From: Cellulomonas composti
GTDB taxonomy: Bacteria; Actinomycetota; Actinomycetes; Actinomycetales; Cellulomonadaceae
Reading direction: 5' to 3'
Length of the DNA stretch: 64,000 nt
NCBI RefSeq assembly: GCF_007990245.1
Contig: NZ_BJWG01000012.1
Location: 62,001 to 126,000 of the forward strand
The position numbers were made by a program, and so were the translations under genes. Positions 24,742-32,822 of the stretch are shown one piece after another. Numbering within the stretch: position 1 is the stretch's first letter; each line of letters begins with the position of its first letter. The notes beneath the pieces are model-generated. The model did not search any database, was not told the origin of the DNA, and saw only the letters and a program-made list of their open reading frames with translations.

Positions 24742-25362
24742 TCACCACCCCTCGGCGATCTTCTCGGCCAGCACCGCGACCGCGACGGCTCCCGGATCGA
24801 CCGAGCCGATGCTGCGCTCGCCCGTGTAGGACGCGCGGCCGCGCCGTGCCTGCAGGTCCTTGGTCGCCTCGGCGGCCGCGCGCGCGCTCGTCGCGGCCGC
24901 CTTCGCGATCTCGTCCGACGAGGCACCCGCGGCGAGCTGCTCCTCGATCGTGTCCGCCATCGGGGCGAGTGCGTCCAGGAGCGTCTTGTCGCCGAGCTCG
25001 GCGCCACCCCGGGCCTGGATGCCCACGATCGCGGCCCGCAGCATCGCGACGACGTCGTCGCCCGTGACCTCGGTCTTGCCCTTGACCACGCCCGCCGCCC
25101 GCAGCACCGCGGTGCCCCAGATGGGCCCGGACGTGCCGCCGATGCGGCCGCTCATGGTCACCGCGACCTTCTGCAGGAACGTGCCGGCGTCGGAGCGGTC
25201 GAACGTGTCCCACTGGTCCCGGACGATCTCGAACCCGCGGGCGAGCGAGTAGCCGAAGTCGCCGTCGCCGACGACCGCGTCGAGGTCGCCGAAGTACTTC
25301 TCGTTCTCGAGGCACTGGTCCGTGATCGTCCTCATCACGTACTCGACGCGTTCCTGGCTCAC
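24742..25362 (-). CDS. dhaL: Dihydroxyacetone-kinase subunit DhaL
   Basis: The 206-residue nucleotide-binding subunit. The three Mg-binding aspartates are D28, D33 and D35 in GDLDAVVGDGDFG, matching D30/D35/D37 of E. coli DhaL. TMSGRIGGTSGPIWG is the nucleotide loop, and the C-terminal GRASYTGERSIGSVDPGA is typical. Whether it holds ADP permanently (PTS type) or turns over ATP is not decided by sequence. The GTG start overlaps the stop of the HAD phosphatase gene (GTGA, 25359-25362) and has GGAAGGAG upstream. Confidence 0.93.
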   Translation of the reverse strand: MSQERVEYVMRTITDQCLENEKYFGDLDAVVGDGDFGYSLARGFEIVRDQWDTFDRSDAGTFLQKVAVTMSGRIGGTSGPIWGTAVLRAAGVVKGKTEVTGDDVVAMLRAAIVGIQARGGAELGDKTLLDALAPMADTIEEQLAAGASSDEIAKAAATSARAAAEATKDLQARRGRASYTGERSIGSVDPGAVAVAVLAEKIAEGW

Positions 25363-26135
25363 AGGTGCTCCTTCCGGGCGGTCAGCAGGCGGGTGAGGGT
25401 GGTCAGGTCGACGTGGTCGAGGGGCCCGACGCCGTGGGGGTCGACGAGCACGCTCGTCGGGACCGCTGGGGGATCGCCCAGGGAGTCGACGACGAGCGCG
25501 GCGCCCGTGAAGTCCTCGTCGGCGGTGTAGCTGCTGACGGTGACGACCGTGGTGAGGCCACCGGCCGCGAGCGCGGCGCGCAACCCGTTCGACGAGTCCT
25601 CGACGACGACGACGTCGTCGGGGTCGAGCCCGAGCTCGTGCAGCGCGAGCAGGTAGATGTCGGGGGCCGGTTTCTTCGCCGGCACGACGTCGCCGGCGAA
25701 CACGGCGACGTCGCGCGCCCTCGTCGGACCCACGGCGTGCTCGAGGACCGCGCGCACGGACGCCTCGGCGGACGTGGACGCGACCGCGAGCGTCCACCCG
25801 GCCGCGTGCGCCTCCTCGACGATCCGGGCGATGCCGGGCCGCGCGGGCAGCACGCCGTCGGCGACCATGCGCGTGTAGCGCGCGGTCTTCTCGCGGTGCC
25901 ACTGCGCGACGAGCTCGCGCCGCTCGTCGGGGTCGGTCGGCAGGTCGTCGACGTCGTCGAAGACCGTCGCGAGGCGCTCCTTGCCGCCGCCGATCGCGAG
26001 CAGCTCGCCGTAGCGTTCCTGCGACCAGCGCAGCGGCAGCCCGAAGTGCTCGAACGTCGCGTTGAACGCGGGCAGGTGGCCGTCGCGCTCGGTGTCGGCC
26101 AGGACGCCGTCGCAGTCGAAGACGATGGCGCTCAT
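25359..26135 (-). CDS. HAD-superfamily phosphatase (CbbY/beta-PGM-like)
   Basis: A 258-residue HAD hydrolase with cap type C1. Nucleophile and acid/base are D7 and D9 in VFDCDGVLADTE. Motif II is the Ser in VASTS, motif III the Lys of PAKKPAPDIY, and motif IV DDVVVVEDSSNG. It probably dephosphorylates or isomerises a sugar phosphate made in the same pathway. Its ATG overlaps the aldolase stop and its stop overlaps dhaL, so the four genes are translationally coupled. The exact substrate is unknown. Confidence 0.87.
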   Translation of the reverse strand: MSAIVFDCDGVLADTERDGHLPAFNATFEHFGLPLRWSQERYGELLAIGGGKERLATVFDDVDDLPTDPDERRELVAQWHREKTARYTRMVADGVLPARPGIARIVEEAHAAGWTLAVASTSAEASVRAVLEHAVGPTRARDVAVFAGDVVPAKKPAPDIYLLALHELGLDPDDVVVVEDSSNGLRAALAAGGLTTVVTVSSYTADEDFTGAALVVDSLGDPPAVPTSVLVDPHGVGPLDHVDLTTLTRLLTARKEHL

Positions 26136-26986
26136 GCCCGACCCGCCGAGCCGAACTCCTCGAGGTGCGTGGTGATCGCGGCCTGCACGGCCGACGAGAT
26201 GTCGCGGAACATCGACGGCGGGTCCCACTTGCCGTTCTCGCGCGCCCACGCGAGGTGCTTCTCGGCCGAGCGCATGTACGACGTCTTGACCGCGGTAGAG
26301 ATGTTGATCTTGGACACGCCGGCCTCGATGAACGTGCGGAAGTCGTCGGCCGAGAGGCCCGTGCCGCCGTGCAGCACGACCGGCCGGTCGGTCAGCGCGA
26401 CGAGCGCGCGCACCCGGTCCGGGCGCAGCACGGGCGCCGAACGGTACTCGCCGTGCGCGGTGCCGAGCTGCGGGGCGAGCAGGTCCACACCCGTGCGCTC
26501 CGCGACCGCGGCGAGCTCCTCGACGGTGTACGCGTGCAGCGCGACGTCCGAGCCGACGCCGTCCTCGACGCCGATGATGTTCTCGATCTCGGACTCGACG
26601 TCGACGCCCGCCGCGTGCGCCTGCGCGACGACCTCCGCGGTCTCCCGCTCGGCGGTCGCCAGGTCGCGGTCGGACGCGTCGAACAGGACCGACGACCAGC
26701 CCGCCGCGACGACGTCGTCGATCACGGCGCGGTCCGGGCAGTGGTCGAGGTGCAGCGCGATCGGCACGGGCTGGTCGCGCGTCGCGAGCCGGAACATCGT
26801 CGTGGTCAGCTCGGTGCCGATCGACCGGACGGTCTTGACCGAGATCTGCACGATGAGCGGCGAGCGCACCGCGACCGCCGCGGCGACCACGGCCCGCAGG
26901 CTCAGGTCGTCGAGCACGTTGACCGCCGGCACCGCATACCCCTGCTCGCGGCCTCGTCGGACCAGCTCGAGGGTCGAGGCGAACAT
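26132..26986 (-). CDS. Class II ketose-bisphosphate aldolase family protein
   Basis: A 284-residue zinc-dependent aldolase of the Fba/GatY/KbaY family. Metal ligands and catalytic residues are H79-x-D81-H82 (HLDHCPD), H178 (GTAHG) and H206 (LHGGTG), and NISTAVK is the phosphate loop. It would cleave a ketose (bis)phosphate to DHAP plus an aldehyde. First gene of the aldolase-HAD-dhaL-dhaK operon. Together with a Dha-type kinase it suggests breakdown of a rare ketose or deoxysugar rather than central glycolysis. ATG 26986 has GAGGAGG upstream. Confidence 0.88.
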   Translation of the reverse strand: MFASTLELVRRGREQGYAVPAVNVLDDLSLRAVVAAAVAVRSPLIVQISVKTVRSIGTELTTTMFRLATRDQPVPIALHLDHCPDRAVIDDVVAAGWSSVLFDASDRDLATAERETAEVVAQAHAAGVDVESEIENIIGVEDGVGSDVALHAYTVEELAAVAERTGVDLLAPQLGTAHGEYRSAPVLRPDRVRALVALTDRPVVLHGGTGLSADDFRTFIEAGVSKINISTAVKTSYMRSAEKHLAWARENGKWDPPSMFRDISSAVQAAITTHLEEFGSAGRA

Positions 26987-27034
26987 CGCAGACCTCCTCG
27001 TCGAGGCGTACGTCCGAATCGTCCGGATCGTGTG

Positions 27035-27060
27035 GCAGTCTATACAGGTCTACTCAAGTC
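27035..27060. promoter_or_regulatory. Candidate UTRA-GntR operator between divergent genes
   Basis: An AT-rich island with directly repeated GTCTA: GTCTATAC (27039-27046) and GTCTACTC (27049-27056). HutC-type regulators commonly bind such short TA-centred repeats. It contains AGGTCTACT (27046-27054), also present upstream of the 20115 dehydrogenase. Confidence 0.45.
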
Positions 27061-27130
27061 CGGTCAACGCTCGGACGTGCCCCGCTACGATGCGGCGACG
27101 GTTCAGGGCGCAGCAGGGGACGGAGGGGTC

Positions 27131-27865
27131 GTGACGGAGGTGCTCGAGCGCGGCTCGGCCGTGCCGCTCTACGTCCAGCTCGAGGCGATCCTGCACGCCA
27201 AGATCGTCGGCGGCGAGTGGCTGCCGAACCAGCGGATCCCGTCCGAGAACGAGCTCAACCGCCTTTACGGCCTCAGCCGCATGACCGTCCGGGGCGTCCT
27301 GACCAAGCTCGTCAACGACGGCCTGCTCCTGCGCGTGCCGGGCAAGGGCACCTACGTCGCGCCGCACAAGATCGACGCGGTCTCCCCCGCGTACGGCGGT
27401 GTCCGCGAACAGCTCGAGGGCCTCGGCTACTCGACGACCACGCAGCTCGTCTCGTGCGCGCTCGAGGCACCCTCCAGCGGCGTGCGCGCCGAGCTGCGGC
27501 TCGGCGACGGCGACGAGGCGTGGACGATCGTGCGCGTCCGCTCGGTGCAGGACGAGCCGATCAGCCTGCACCGCTCGCACGTGCCCGCCGCGCTCGCGCC
27601 GGACCTCGACCGTCATGACGTCGTCACCGGACAGCTCTGCGTCGTGCTCGAGGAGAGCTACGGGCTGCCCATGCGGCGCGTGCGCGAGCACCTCGAGGCC
27701 CACGCCGTCACCACGACCGAGGCCAAGCACCTCGGCATGCACCGCGGCGAGCCCGCGCTGCTCCTGCACGACGTCATCTCCGACGGTCAGGGGCGGCCGT
27801 TCGAGTACTCGTCGATCGTCTTCCGCGGCGACAAGCTCCGCCTGCGCTTCGACTACGAGCGCTGA
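27131..27865 (+). CDS. HutC/UTRA-type GntR transcriptional regulator
   Basis: A 244-residue regulator with a GntR winged helix (about 8-75: IPSENELNRLYGLSRMTVRGVL, then VPGKGTYVA) and a C-terminal UTRA ligand domain (about 95-240) ending in GQGRPFEYSSIVFRGD. UTRA domains bind sugar phosphates or related small metabolites. It is divergent from the aldolase-HAD-dhaL-dhaK operon with a single shared AT-rich intergenic region, so it most likely represses that operon. GTG 27131 follows GGAGGGG. Confidence 0.92.
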   Translation: MTEVLERGSAVPLYVQLEAILHAKIVGGEWLPNQRIPSENELNRLYGLSRMTVRGVLTKLVNDGLLLRVPGKGTYVAPHKIDAVSPAYGGVREQLEGLGYSTTTQLVSCALEAPSSGVRAELRLGDGDEAWTIVRVRSVQDEPISLHRSHVPAALAPDLDRHDVVTGQLCVVLEESYGLPMRRVREHLEAHAVTTTEAKHLGMHRGEPALLLHDVISDGQGRPFEYSSIVFRGDKLRLRFDYER

Positions 27866-27955
27866 TCCCGGCACATCTCTCCACCAGGAAGCGCTCGGCG
27901 AGCTCTGGGACTTCGAGGACGCCTGCGACCGCCGGCCCGGGCAGCCACACGCGAC

Positions 27956-29056
27956 TCAGCCCGGGAGTCGCAGGTCGAGCTCGAGCCAGCGCGCCAGGTC
28001 GTCGAGCTCGGCCTGCACGTCCGCGCGCATCGCCGTGGACCACTCGCCGTCCTCGTGGACGGCGTGCACGGTGAGCGTGCCCCCGGCGGGGTCCGCCTTG
28101 GCGTCGACCTTCCCGACGAGCCGGTCACCGTGCAGCACCGGCAGCGCGTAGTAGCCCCAGCGTCGCTGCGCTGCGGGTTTGTACATCTCGAGCGTGTAGT
28201 CGAACTCGAAGACGCGCTCCATCCGCACCCGGTCCAGCACGAGTCGATCGAGAGGCGAGAGCAGCGCGGTGCGCGGCGCGAACGGCTCGTCGAGCCACGA
28301 GACGTCGAGCCGCCAGCGGCCTCGGACCCCCTCGATCACCGCGGGCACGCCCTCGTCGCCCGCGCCGAGCGGCTCCACCATCGTCGTCGGCGCCGTCCAC
28401 CGCACGAGGCCGAGCGCGCGCAGCCGCCTCCGGTCCCGCTCGCGCCGGGCCTCCTCGACGGGGAGCGGCGGCTCGTCGGGGTAGATGCGCTCCGCGAGGT
28501 CCCACAGCTTCTCGCGGCCGCGCCGACCCGCGACCGCGACCTCGCCCGACTCGGTCATCACCGCGAGCAGCATCTGCACGTTCTTGTGGTTGTTCCAGCC
28601 CGACGACCGCCACGGCCGCGCGCAGGTGTCCGGCAGCTCGGTCGCGGTCAGCGGGCCATCCGCGCGCAGCGCCTCCAGCACGTCGTCGTGGCAGCGCCGG
28701 TTGTCCTGCAGCCACTGCCAGGTGGCGTGCTGCCAGTCGGGCGCGTCCGGCAGGGGCCAGGCCGCCATCTCCGCGCGGTACAGCACGAGGTCCTGCGCGG
28801 GGCGGATCAGTCCGCTCAGCTCGACGAGATCCAGCGCGTCGAGCGCGTCGTCGAGCTGCGCGGGCCGGAACCGGGAGCCCAGCCGGCTCCACAGCACGAG
28901 GTAGGCGCTCGGCGCGACGGCCGCCACGGGATCGTGCTGGACGAGCCCGAGCCGGCGCACCGTGTCGAGCACGCCGTCCGGACGGTCCGCCGTGAGCGCC
29001 TGTGCACGCACGGCGACGCGACGCGCGTCCTCCCGGCTCAGCGCCACAGGTTCCAT
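27956..29056 (-). CDS. YcaQ-family winged-helix DNA glycosylase
   Basis: A 366-residue member of the HTH_42/YcaQ family, whose studied members unhook DNA interstrand crosslinks and remove bulky alkyl bases. The family catalytic QxD is visible as Q40-H-D42 in LGLVQHDPV. SGLIRPAQDLVLYRAEM and RRWGYYALPVLHGDRLVGKVDAKAD are conserved core elements. Some homologues protect antibiotic producers. It is a single gene on the minus strand, preceded by no obvious regulator. ATG 29056 was chosen as the first start before the conserved N-terminus. Confidence 0.88.
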   Translation of the reverse strand: MEPVALSREDARRVAVRAQALTADRPDGVLDTVRRLGLVQHDPVAAVAPSAYLVLWSRLGSRFRPAQLDDALDALDLVELSGLIRPAQDLVLYRAEMAAWPLPDAPDWQHATWQWLQDNRRCHDDVLEALRADGPLTATELPDTCARPWRSSGWNNHKNVQMLLAVMTESGEVAVAGRRGREKLWDLAERIYPDEPPLPVEEARRERDRRRLRALGLVRWTAPTTMVEPLGAGDEGVPAVIEGVRGRWRLDVSWLDEPFAPRTALLSPLDRLVLDRVRMERVFEFDYTLEMYKPAAQRRWGYYALPVLHGDRLVGKVDAKADPAGGTLTVHAVHEDGEWSTAMRADVQAELDDLARWLELDLRLPG

Positions 29057-29135
29057 GCCGCGAGCCTACGAGCGGGCTGCTGCGGCGCAGATCGTCCACC
29101 GCGCCCGCGAGTCCGCCGGCGACCGACAGCGCACC

Positions 29136-29166
29136 GCCCCGCGACCGCCGGGTGGCGGCGCGGGGC
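29136..29166 (-). terminator. Hairpin downstream of the MMPL gene
   Basis: GCCCCGC...CCGCC (29136-29149) pairs with GGCGG...GCGGGGC (29154-29166). It lies between the MMPL stop and the next minus-strand gene, partly inside the duplicated 3' segment. Confidence 0.5.
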
Positions 29167-29208
29167 AGCGCGTCAGACGGGTGGCGGTCGCGGGGCAGCG
29201 CGTCAGAC
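29150..29208. repeat. Two 29/30-bp direct repeats spanning the MMPL stop codon
   Basis: GGGTGGCGG...GCGTCAGAC occurs at 29150-29178 and 29179-29208. The MMPL stop (29203-29205) lies in the second copy; the first carries the same TGA 30 bp further on, in frame. Confidence 0.85.
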
Positions 29209-31512
29209 GGTGGCCGGCTCGCGCCCGGGCTCGGTGGCCTCCTCGGCCGCGACCTGCGCCTCGAGCTGACGGACGAGCTTGTCGCCCTCGACGTCCAGGT
29301 TCGGCAGCAGGCGGTCGAGCCAGCGCGGCAGCCACCACGCCTTCTCCCCCGCGATCGCCATGACCGCCGGGATCAGCGTCATGCGCACGACGAACGCGTC
29401 GATGAGGATGCCGAACGCCAGCGTGAAGCCGATCTGCTTGATCATCGCCTCGTCGCCGAAGATGAACGACCCGAACACCGAGACCATGATGACCGCCGCG
29501 GCGACCACGACGCGGGCCGCGCCATGGAAGCCGTGCACGACACCCTTGACGCCCGGGTGCCCGTGCACGTGCGACTCCCGCATCGAGGACACCAGGAACA
29601 CCTGGTAGTCCATCGCGAGGCCGTACAGGATGCCCGTCACGATGATCGGCAGGAAGCTCAGCAGCGGGCCGGGGGTGTCGAACGCGAACAGCTGGTGCAG
29701 GTGCCCCCACTGGAACACGGCGGTGGTCGCACCGAGCGCCGCACCGATCGTCAGGACGAAGCCGAGGGTCGCGGTGATCGGCACGAAGATCGAGCGGAAC
29801 ACCAGCATGAGGATCACCAGCGACACCAGCACGATGATCGCGAGGTAGGGCACCAGCGCGTCGGAGAGCACCTTCGACATGTCGATGTTGATCGCCGTCA
29901 CCCCGGTGACGCCGATCGAGGTACCCGCCGCCTGCGCGGTCGCGTCCGAGCGCAGCTCGTTCACCAGGTCGGCCGTGGCAGCGTCGGTCGGGCCGGTCGT
30001 CGGGATCACGGTGTAGATCGCGAGCGTGCCGTCCTGCGAGATCCCGCCGGGGATCACGGACGCCACGCCGTCGACCTCGACGAGCGCGTCACGCGCGTTC
30101 GCGATCTCGTCGGGCGTGAGGGCCTGGTCCGACGAGGCGACGACGAGCAGCGGGCCGTTGAGACCCTCGCCGAAGGCGTCGGCGGTCGCGTCGTACGCCT
30201 GGCGCTCGACCGAGTCGAGGTTGGCCGACGCCGCGGACGGGAGGTTGAGGTTCATCGCGAGCACCGGCAGCGAGAGCGCGCCGAGGACCACCACGACGCC
30301 ACCGGTCGCGAGCCAACGGTGCTTCACGACGCCCTGCGCCCAGCGGGTCGCGGGGCCGTGCGGGTCGTCCGAGCCGCGGGCGGCCGAGCGGGCCGCGTAC
30401 GCCGCGCGCTGCTTGTCCGGCACCACCCGGTCGCCGACGAAGCCGAGCAGCGCGGGCAGCAGCGTGAGCGCGACGAGCACCGCGATCGCCACGGTGCCGG
30501 CGGCGATCAGCGCCATGACCGTGAGGAACTTGATCCCGACGATCGACAGCGCGGACAGCGAGACCAGCACGGTCAGGCCGGCGAAGAAGACGGCGGAACC
30601 AGCGGTGCCCACCGCGCGGCCGGTCGCCTCGTGCGCGCTGAGCCCCTTCTCGAGGATCAGCCGCCGCGTGCGGTTCACGATGAACAGCGCGTAGTCGATG
30701 CCGACCGCCAACCCGATCATCAGGGCCAGCACCGGGGTCATCGAGGTCATGGGGATCACGCTGGACAGCGCGTAGGCCGCACCGACGCCGACGAGGACGC
30801 CGACGATGGCCGTGGCCAGCGGGAGACCCGCGACGACGAGCGAGCCGAGCGTGATGAACAGCACGATCGCCGCGATGAGCAGGCCGATCCCCTCACCGGG
30901 TCCGAACGGCGCCGGCATCTCCTGCGTGAGCTGCTCGCTCGGCAGGACGGTGATGCCCTCGTCGGTCGCCTCCTGGGCGATCGTGACGACCGCGGCCGTC
31001 GACTCCTCGGGCACGTTGATGAGCTGGTCGTCGAACGAGACGTTGAGGACCGCGACGGAGCCGTCCGACGACAGCGAGACCCCGGTCACGGGCGCCTCGC
31101 CGTCCATCAGCGGACCCATCGTGAGGTTGCCGGCGGGCGTGAGCGCGGCGGCCAGGTCCTCCGGGACCTCCTGCTGCTGCGCGGCGTCGGCGGTCACGAC
31201 GTTCGGCACGTCGGCGAGATCGGCGACGACCGCCGCGATCGCGGCGGCCCGCTCGGGTGTGTCGAGCCGCTCACCGGCCGGAGCGACGAACGTGATGCTC
31301 GCCGATCCCCCGGAGGACGCCGGCATGGCGGTCGCGAGCTGGTCGAGCACCTCCTGGGACGGCGTGCCGGGGATGGTGAACTCGGCGGAGGTCTGCGGCG
31401 GGTTCGCTGCGAGGGCCGCCATGACGCCGACGAGGACGACGAGCCAGCCGAGCAGGACGCGACCGCGAGCGCGGTAGGCGAACTTGCCGAGGCGGTACAA
31501 CAACGAGGACAC
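29203..31512 (-). CDS. MMPL-family RND-type exporter
   Basis: A 769-residue inner-membrane transporter of the MmpL/YdfJ family, using the proton gradient to export lipids or hydrophobic compounds. It shows the internal duplication of the family. The first helix is followed by a periplasmic domain (about 40-190), then five or six helices with GIDYALFIVNR (MMPL motif); a second half has an equivalent GLAMDYQVFLVSSMRE. The substrate is unknown. GTG 31512 starts right before the first helix. It is downstream of a TetR gene on the same strand, which probably controls it; 96 bases of 17-bp repeats separate them. Confidence 0.93.
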   Translation of the reverse strand: MSSLLYRLGKFAYRARGRVLLGWLVVLVGVMAALAANPPQTSAEFTIPGTPSQEVLDQLATAMPASSGGSASITFVAPAGERLDTPERAAAIAAVVADLADVPNVVTADAAQQQEVPEDLAAALTPAGNLTMGPLMDGEAPVTGVSLSSDGSVAVLNVSFDDQLINVPEESTAAVVTIAQEATDEGITVLPSEQLTQEMPAPFGPGEGIGLLIAAIVLFITLGSLVVAGLPLATAIVGVLVGVGAAYALSSVIPMTSMTPVLALMIGLAVGIDYALFIVNRTRRLILEKGLSAHEATGRAVGTAGSAVFFAGLTVLVSLSALSIVGIKFLTVMALIAAGTVAIAVLVALTLLPALLGFVGDRVVPDKQRAAYAARSAARGSDDPHGPATRWAQGVVKHRWLATGGVVVVLGALSLPVLAMNLNLPSAASANLDSVERQAYDATADAFGEGLNGPLLVVASSDQALTPDEIANARDALVEVDGVASVIPGGISQDGTLAIYTVIPTTGPTDAATADLVNELRSDATAQAAGTSIGVTGVTAINIDMSKVLSDALVPYLAIIVLVSLVILMLVFRSIFVPITATLGFVLTIGAALGATTAVFQWGHLHQLFAFDTPGPLLSFLPIIVTGILYGLAMDYQVFLVSSMRESHVHGHPGVKGVVHGFHGAARVVVAAAVIMVSVFGSFIFGDEAMIKQIGFTLAFGILIDAFVVRMTLIPAVMAIAGEKAWWLPRWLDRLLPNLDVEGDKLVRQLEAQVAAEEATEPGREPATV

Positions 31513-31539
31513 GAGGGGCTCCGAGAGGTTCGTGGGATG

Positions 31540-31624
31540 GTCAGGCAGGTGTGGGGGTCAGCCAGGTACGCAGGTCAGGCAGGCACGTGCGTCAGGTAGG
31601 TACGTCCGTCAGGCAGGTACGGCG
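31540..31624. repeat. Five 17-bp tandem repeats spanning the TetR stop codon
   Basis: GTCAGGCAGGTACGNNG repeated at 31540, 31557, 31574, 31591 and 31608. The last unit contains the TetR stop (31609-31611), so the gene's 3' end has been duplicated outward into the gap before the MMPL gene. Confidence 0.85.
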
Positions 31625-32253
31625 GGGGTGGTGTCGGGCAGCAGGAGGCGCAGCGCGGTGATGATCTCGTCGGTGCTGACGGCTCCCGGCACGTCACCGT
31701 CGATCTCGCGCAGCGGGTAGCGGCCGACGTAGACCGACGACACCGCGGCGAGCACCGCGCCGGGGATGGCGAACAGCAGGACGCGGCGCACGGCGAGCGG
31801 CAGGTCGGCGAGAGGTTCCTCGCCGCCGGGCGGCGGCACGCTCTCGATGAGATGGGCGACCTGGTCGGCGGCCTCGTGCTGCACGACCGCGAGGTACGGG
31901 ACCAGGGTCACGTGCGCCTTCGCGAGCGCGGCGAGCGCGCGCAGGTCCGCCACGAGCGGCGGGGACAGCAGGACCCGGATGGCCGCGTCGATCATCTCGC
32001 GCGGGTCGCACCCGACGAGCTCGGACGACCCGATCACCTGGTCGAGCACCGCGCGCAGGTGGATCCGGGCGAACTCGCACACCGCCTGCTCCTTGGCGGC
32101 GAAGTGGTTGAAGAACGTGCGCCGCGAGATGCCCGCCTCGCGTGCGACGTCGTCGACCGTGAAGCCGTCCAGGCCGTGCTCGCGCGCCAGCCCGAAGGCG
32201 ACGACCGCGAGGGCGTCGTGGTTGGTGTCCCGGCGGGACCGCTGCGTGCTCAC
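31609..32253 (-). CDS. TetR-family regulator of the MMPL exporter
   Basis: A 214-residue repressor. The N-terminal helix-turn-helix (about 12-55) reads GLDGFTVDDVAREAGISRRTFFNHF, and a helical ligand domain with no known specificity follows. It precedes the MMPL exporter on the same strand, the usual drug- or lipid-efflux arrangement. GTG 32253 starts 15 residues before the conserved region; an earlier GTG at 32280 lies inside the upstream palindrome. It probably binds that palindrome (TGCACTTAGTGCA) and so controls itself and the exporter. Confidence 0.9.
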   Translation of the reverse strand: MSTQRSRRDTNHDALAVVAFGLAREHGLDGFTVDDVAREAGISRRTFFNHFAAKEQAVCEFARIHLRAVLDQVIGSSELVGCDPREMIDAAIRVLLSPPLVADLRALAALAKAHVTLVPYLAVVQHEAADQVAHLIESVPPPGGEEPLADLPLAVRRVLLFAIPGAVLAAVSSVYVGRYPLREIDGDVPGAVSTDEIITALRLLLPDTTPAVPA

Positions 32254-32275
32254 CGGTCCAGAGTGCGCCCGTAAC

Positions 32276-32288
32276 TGCACTTAGTGCA
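32276..32288. promoter_or_regulatory. Palindromic TetR operator
   Basis: TGCACTTAGTGCA, a perfect 6-1-6 palindrome just upstream of the TetR start. It contains the stop codon of the NUDIX gene (32281-32283). Confidence 0.65.
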
Positions 32289-32772
32289 AGTCTGGCTGGC
32301 CCCCGGCCGATGTGACGTGCGTAACCAACCGGTCCAGCAGCTCGGTCTGCGCGGCGACGACGAGCGGGCGCGCCTCGTCCACCGTGAACCACGCGGCGCG
32401 GTCGACCTCGAGCACCTCGATGCTCCGGCCCGACCGCGGTGGCCACTCGATCACGGCGGTACTGCCGTGCAGCACCCCGTCGCCCACGTCGAGGTCGGCC
32501 GCGCGCGCCCACGCGACGGCCACCTTGCCTCCGGACTGCCGCACCTCGCCCAGCGGCACGTCCACACCGGCGGGCGCAGCGACTCCGAGCTCCTCGGCGA
32601 ACTCCCGCAGCGCGGCCGCGTGCGGGTCCTCCCCTGCCTCCACGAGTCCCTTGGGGATGCTCCACGCCCGGTCACGACGAGCCCAGAACGGGCCGCCCAT
32701 GTGCACCAGGAGCACCTCCGGCCCGGCGACCCCGGCCCGGTGCAGCAGCAGCCCCGCGCTCACCGCACCCAC
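32281..32772 (-). CDS. NUDIX hydrolase
   Basis: A 163-residue pyrophosphohydrolase. The Nudix box GLVEAGED...REFAEELG occupies about residues 42-63 and matches Gx5Ex7REUxEExGU. The N-terminus (SAGLLLHR, VLLVHMGGPFWARRDRAWSIPKG) is typical of actinobacterial NUDIX proteins with a diphosphorylated or capped substrate; the substrate cannot be predicted. GTG 32772 and GTG 32763 are both possible. It is followed 27 bases later by the TetR gene and preceded by the LLM oxidoreductase gene on the same strand. Confidence 0.92.
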   Translation of the reverse strand: MGAVSAGLLLHRAGVAGPEVLLVHMGGPFWARRDRAWSIPKGLVEAGEDPHAAALREFAEELGVAAPAGVDVPLGEVRQSGGKVAVAWARAADLDVGDGVLHGSTAVIEWPPRSGRSIEVLEVDRAAWFTVDEARPLVVAAQTELLDRLVTHVTSAGGQPDLH

Positions 32773-32822
32773 GGCACGCCCTGTCCGGCCGGCACGCCCT
32801 GTCCGATCGGCACCGTCACGCC
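32772..32822. repeat. 18-bp tandem repeat between LLM stop and NUDIX start
   Basis: CGGCACGCCCTGTCCG-type units at 32772 and 32790, and a degenerate third from 32808 that contains the LLM stop codon (32816-32818). Confidence 0.75.
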
